A stretch of 25,089 nt of DNA from DASTOB01 sp035720425 (lineage in GTDB: Bacteria; Chloroflexota; Limnocylindria; Limnocylindrales; CSP1-4): NCBI GenBank assembly GCA_035720425.1, contig DASTOB010000034.1:1-25089 (forward strand), read 5' to 3'. Shown piece by piece: positions 22,919 to 25,089 of this stretch. How positions within the stretch are numbered: the first letter of the stretch is position 1; every line of letters begins with the position of its first letter. The position numbers and the translations under genes were made by a program. The notes under the pieces are model-generated. The model saw nothing but the letters and a program-made list of their open reading frames with translations, made no database searches and was not told the DNA's origin.

Positions 22919-23428
22919 ATGCGCACACGACGTTGGGCCGGCGCGAGTATCGCCGCCCTTTCCCTGGCCCTCGGGCTCACCGGCACGGCACTGGCGACGC
23001 CGCCGCTCATGCTCGATCGGAACGCTCCGCTCGGTTTCAGCTTCGTCGACACGGAGATCTGCCCGGGCATCGATGTCGTCACGACGTTTGAGGGGAAGCG
23101 GAACGCTACCCTCTACGTCGACGCGGATGGCAACGAGCTCCGGCTCGTCATCAACGTCCAGTACTGGGGCACGTTCACGAACGCGGCCGATCCGGGCCTG
23201 ACGGTGCGCTCGCCGGGCCACCGCCACATCACGTTCGACTTCGTCGCCAACACGTTCACCGACGTCGGCGTCTACCGGAACGTCACCGTCCGGGGAAGCG
23301 GCACGATCCACGTTCAGGCCGGTCGCCTGGTCGAGACGCTCGACGAGGGGATCCTCCTGGCGGTGAGCGGTCCACACCAGGACTACAGCGGCGACTTCGC
23401 CGCGTTCTGCGCGGCGCTCGGCGGCTAG
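22919..23428 (+). CDS. Small exported protein, unknown function (SARP-box associated)
   Basis: 169 residues, with GGAGGT eight bases before the ATG. The signal peptide is MRTRRWAGASIAALSLALGL with cleavage probably after ALA (residue 26). The mature protein is beta-rich with two cysteines, one early (TEICPGID) and one at the end (AAFCAALGG), the same layout as the exported protein at 12181-12684. I do not recognise a family. It is divergent from the SARP regulator gene and has the CCACAAC repeat upstream, so it is the best candidate for a direct target. An open frame extends upstream to 22481, but that part is antisense to the regulator. Confidence 0.85.
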   Translation: MRTRRWAGASIAALSLALGLTGTALATPPLMLDRNAPLGFSFVDTEICPGIDVVTTFEGKRNATLYVDADGNELRLVINVQYWGTFTNAADPGLTVRSPGHRHITFDFVANTFTDVGVYRNVTVRGSGTIHVQAGRLVETLDEGILLAVSGPHQDYSGDFAAFCAALGG

Positions 23429-23455
23429 GTTCGAGCTGTCGAACCCGATTCGCTT

Positions 23456-23485
23456 GGTTGAGCCCGGCCCCGGCCGGGCTCAACC
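23456..23485. terminator. Bidirectional hairpin between convergent genes
   Basis: GGTTGAGCCCGGCC (23456-23469) and its exact complement (23472-23485) form a 14-bp inverted repeat with a two-base centre, 27 bases after the exported-protein stop and one base before the ATPase stop codon. Its placement between convergent stops supports termination of both genes. No strong T-run is present. Confidence 0.7.
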
Positions 23486-23486
23486 G

Positions 23487-25089
23487 CTATGCAGCGGCAC
23501 TCGACGGACGGAGCCGAAGCCCTCGGAGCAGCTGGGCATTGGCGGCGACGATGATCGTCGAGGCGCTCATCGCAATCGCCCCGACGGCCATCGGCAGATC
23601 GATGCCCCACGGGGCGAGCACGCCCGCCGCGACGGGGATCGCGACGAGGTTGTAGCCGGTGGCCCAGACGAGGTTCTCGACCATCTTGCGGTAGGCGCCG
23701 CGAGACAGGGCGATCGCTCCAACGACGTCGCGCGGATCGCTTCGGACGAGGACGATACCGGCGGACTCGACCGCCACGTCGGTCCCGGCGCCGATTGCGA
23801 TCCCGACGTCCGCCGTCGCGAGCGCCGGCGCGTCGTTCACGCCATCGCCGACCATCGCCACCCGTCGGCCGCCCTCCTGGAAACGCTCGACGGCGGCGGC
23901 CTTGTCGGCCGGCAGGACCTGGGCGGCGACCTCGTCGATGCCGAGCCGACGGGCGACCGAATCGGCGACCGCCTGCGAGTCGCCGGTGATCATGGCGACC
24001 TTCACGCCGAGCTCGTGGAGCTGGCGGACGGCGTCGGCCGACTCGGACCTGATCTCGTCCTCGACGGCGAGGGCGCCGATGACCCGACCGTCGGCCACGA
24101 CATGCAGGACCGTCCGACCGTCGGCCGCCCACGCGTCGGTCGTCGCGGCGAGGTTCGGCGGCGGAGTGGCCGCGAGCTCCTCGAGCAGTCGCGGACCGCC
24201 GACGTTGATCGTTCGGCCCTCCACCCGGGCGCGGGCGCCGCGACCGGGCAGCGGCTCGAAGTCCTCCGCGGCGAGCGACGACGCGCCCTGAGATCGCGCG
24301 CCGCGGACGATTGCGGCGGCGATCGGGTGCTCCGAGTCGCCTTCGACCGCGGCCGCGAGCGCGAGCAGGTCTGTTTCGGACGTGCCAGGCGCGGCGGCGA
24401 CGCCCGCCAGCACCGGCTCGCCCTTCGTGAGCGTGCCGGTCTTGTCGAAGATGACGACGTCGAGCTCGCGCGCCCGCTCGAGGGCGATGCGGTTCTTGAC
24501 GAGGAGCCCGTTCCGTGCGCCTAGCGAGGTGGAGATCGCGATGACGAGCGGGATTGCCAGCCCCAGCGCGTGCGGGCAGGCGATGACGAGGACGGTCGCG
24601 GTCCTGATCAGGGCACCTTCGGGATCCCCGAGGATCCACCACGTCACGAGGGTGACCGACCCCGCGGCGAGCGCGACGTAGAAAAGGAGCGCGGCGGCGC
24701 GGTCCGCGAGGGCCTGCGCGCGCGACGCCGACGCCTGGGCCGCCTCGACGAGACGCATGATCCCGGACAGCGCGGTTTCGTCGCCGACCGCGGTGACCCG
24801 GACGCGGAGGGAGCCGCCGGCCGCGACCGTGCCGGCGATGACCCGGTCGCCGGGCTCCTTCGGGATCGAGCGCGACTCGCCGGTGATCATCGACTCGTCG
24901 ACGTCGGCCCGGCCGTCCGCGACGATGCCGTCCGCGGGCACGCGCGCACCCGGTCGGACGAGGACGACGTCGTCAAGCACGAGGTCGGCAAGGCCGACCG
25001 TCTCGGTCGAACCGTCGGCGGCGAGCCGTTCCGCGGTATCCGGCAGGAGTGCCGCGAGGGCTGCCAGCGCGCCGCGTGCCTGGGCGATC
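23487..25089 (-). CDS. copB: CopB-type heavy-metal P1B ATPase (partial, 5' end outside window)
   Basis: The frame is open from the right edge to a stop at 23487, about 533 residues lacking the N-terminus and first membrane helices. Visible motifs, in order: actuator DVDESMITGESRSIP, the ion-path motif IACPHALGLAIPL, the phosphorylation site FDKTGTLTKGEP, the nucleotide-domain SEHPIAAAIV, and GDGVNDAPALATADVGIAIG. The last two helices are ATGYNLVAIPVAAGVL and AVGAIAMSASTIIVAANAQLL. CPH in the membrane motif, rather than CPC, marks the P1B-3/CopB group, which exports copper or silver across the cytoplasmic membrane. Any N-terminal histidine-rich metal-binding region would be outside the window. 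No copper regulator is visible next to it. Confidence 0.92.
   Translation of the reverse strand, partial: IAQARGALAALAALLPDTAERLAADGSTETVGLADLVLDDVVLVRPGARVPADGIVADGRADVDESMITGESRSIPKEPGDRVIAGTVAAGGSLRVRVTAVGDETALSGIMRLVEAAQASASRAQALADRAAALLFYVALAAGSVTLVTWWILGDPEGALIRTATVLVIACPHALGLAIPLVIAISTSLGARNGLLVKNRIALERARELDVVIFDKTGTLTKGEPVLAGVAAAPGTSETDLLALAAAVEGDSEHPIAAAIVRGARSQGASSLAAEDFEPLPGRGARARVEGRTINVGGPRLLEELAATPPPNLAATTDAWAADGRTVLHVVADGRVIGALAVEDEIRSESADAVRQLHELGVKVAMITGDSQAVADSVARRLGIDEVAAQVLPADKAAAVERFQEGGRRVAMVGDGVNDAPALATADVGIAIGAGTDVAVESAGIVLVRSDPRDVVGAIALSRGAYRKMVENLVWATGYNLVAIPVAAGVLAPWGIDLPMAVGAIAMSASTIIVAANAQLLRGLRLRPSSAAA

Noticed and set aside
20734..23091. A 785-codon plus-strand frame, and similar ones at 752-2494, 10823-12184 and 18706-19593
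   Set aside because: All are antisense shadows of well-supported genes, with no recognisable family.
1..25089. CRISPR array, tRNA, rRNA, insertion sequence or attachment site
   Set aside because: No spaced direct-repeat array, cloverleaf-like sequence, transposase or integrase motif was recognised by eye.

Overview
The window is high-GC DNA with dense short-gap operons. Shine-Dalgarno and weak -35/-10 signals look monoderm-like, and there is a heliorhodopsin, an inositol catabolic operon and large nSTAND/WD40 regulators. I infer a Chloroflexota genome, perhaps Limnocylindria-like. An actinobacterium is the main alternative. No rRNA, tRNA, CRISPR array, integrase or transposase was seen. The longest stretch without a gene is about 240 bases (12685-12925), and it carries a regulatory repeat.

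Region 1 (1-3281, minus strand): myo-inositol catabolism, iolB-iolD-iolE. iolE is cut by the left edge. iolE overlaps iolD by four bases. Two strong GC hairpins (3362-3438) separate the operon from the next region.

Region 2 (3461-10745): a putative light/photo-oxidative response module, the most interesting part of the window. Two operons diverge from a 103-bp region. On minus: a SRPBCC protein, a COG2907-type flavoprotein, a DUF1365 protein and a cyclopropane-synthase-like methyltransferase, the last three joined by four-base GTGA overlaps. On plus: a heliorhodopsin with all key retinal-pocket residues, then a DHRS12/retinol-dehydrogenase-like SDR. Converging on the SDR is a CarH/LitR-type MerR regulator with a B12-binding photosensor domain. 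A secreted FAS1 protein lies downstream of the methyltransferase and has its own promoter. That promoter and the divergent region share GTTTGTA/G repeats, candidate operators of the B12 regulator. My model: light read by adenosylcobalamin (and perhaps heliorhodopsin) switches on membrane-lipid modification.

Region 3 (10841-12097, minus): a VOC-family protein and an alpha/beta hydrolase, an ordinary accessory pair.

Region 4 (12181-23428): two giant, convergent regulators whose stop codons are one base apart. One is LuxR-HTH/nSTAND1/TM/WD40 (plus). The other is SARP-BTAD/degenerate AAA/nSTAND1/TM/WD40 (minus). Around them lie three small exported proteins. Two of these have the same 11-bp-period CCACAAC direct repeat upstream, in the same orientation, which is the architecture of a SARP binding site. 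I infer a transmembrane sensing module controlling small exported proteins.

Region 5 (23487-25089, minus): a CopB-type (CPH-motif) P1B ATPase cut by the right edge, separated from region 4 by a perfect bidirectional hairpin.
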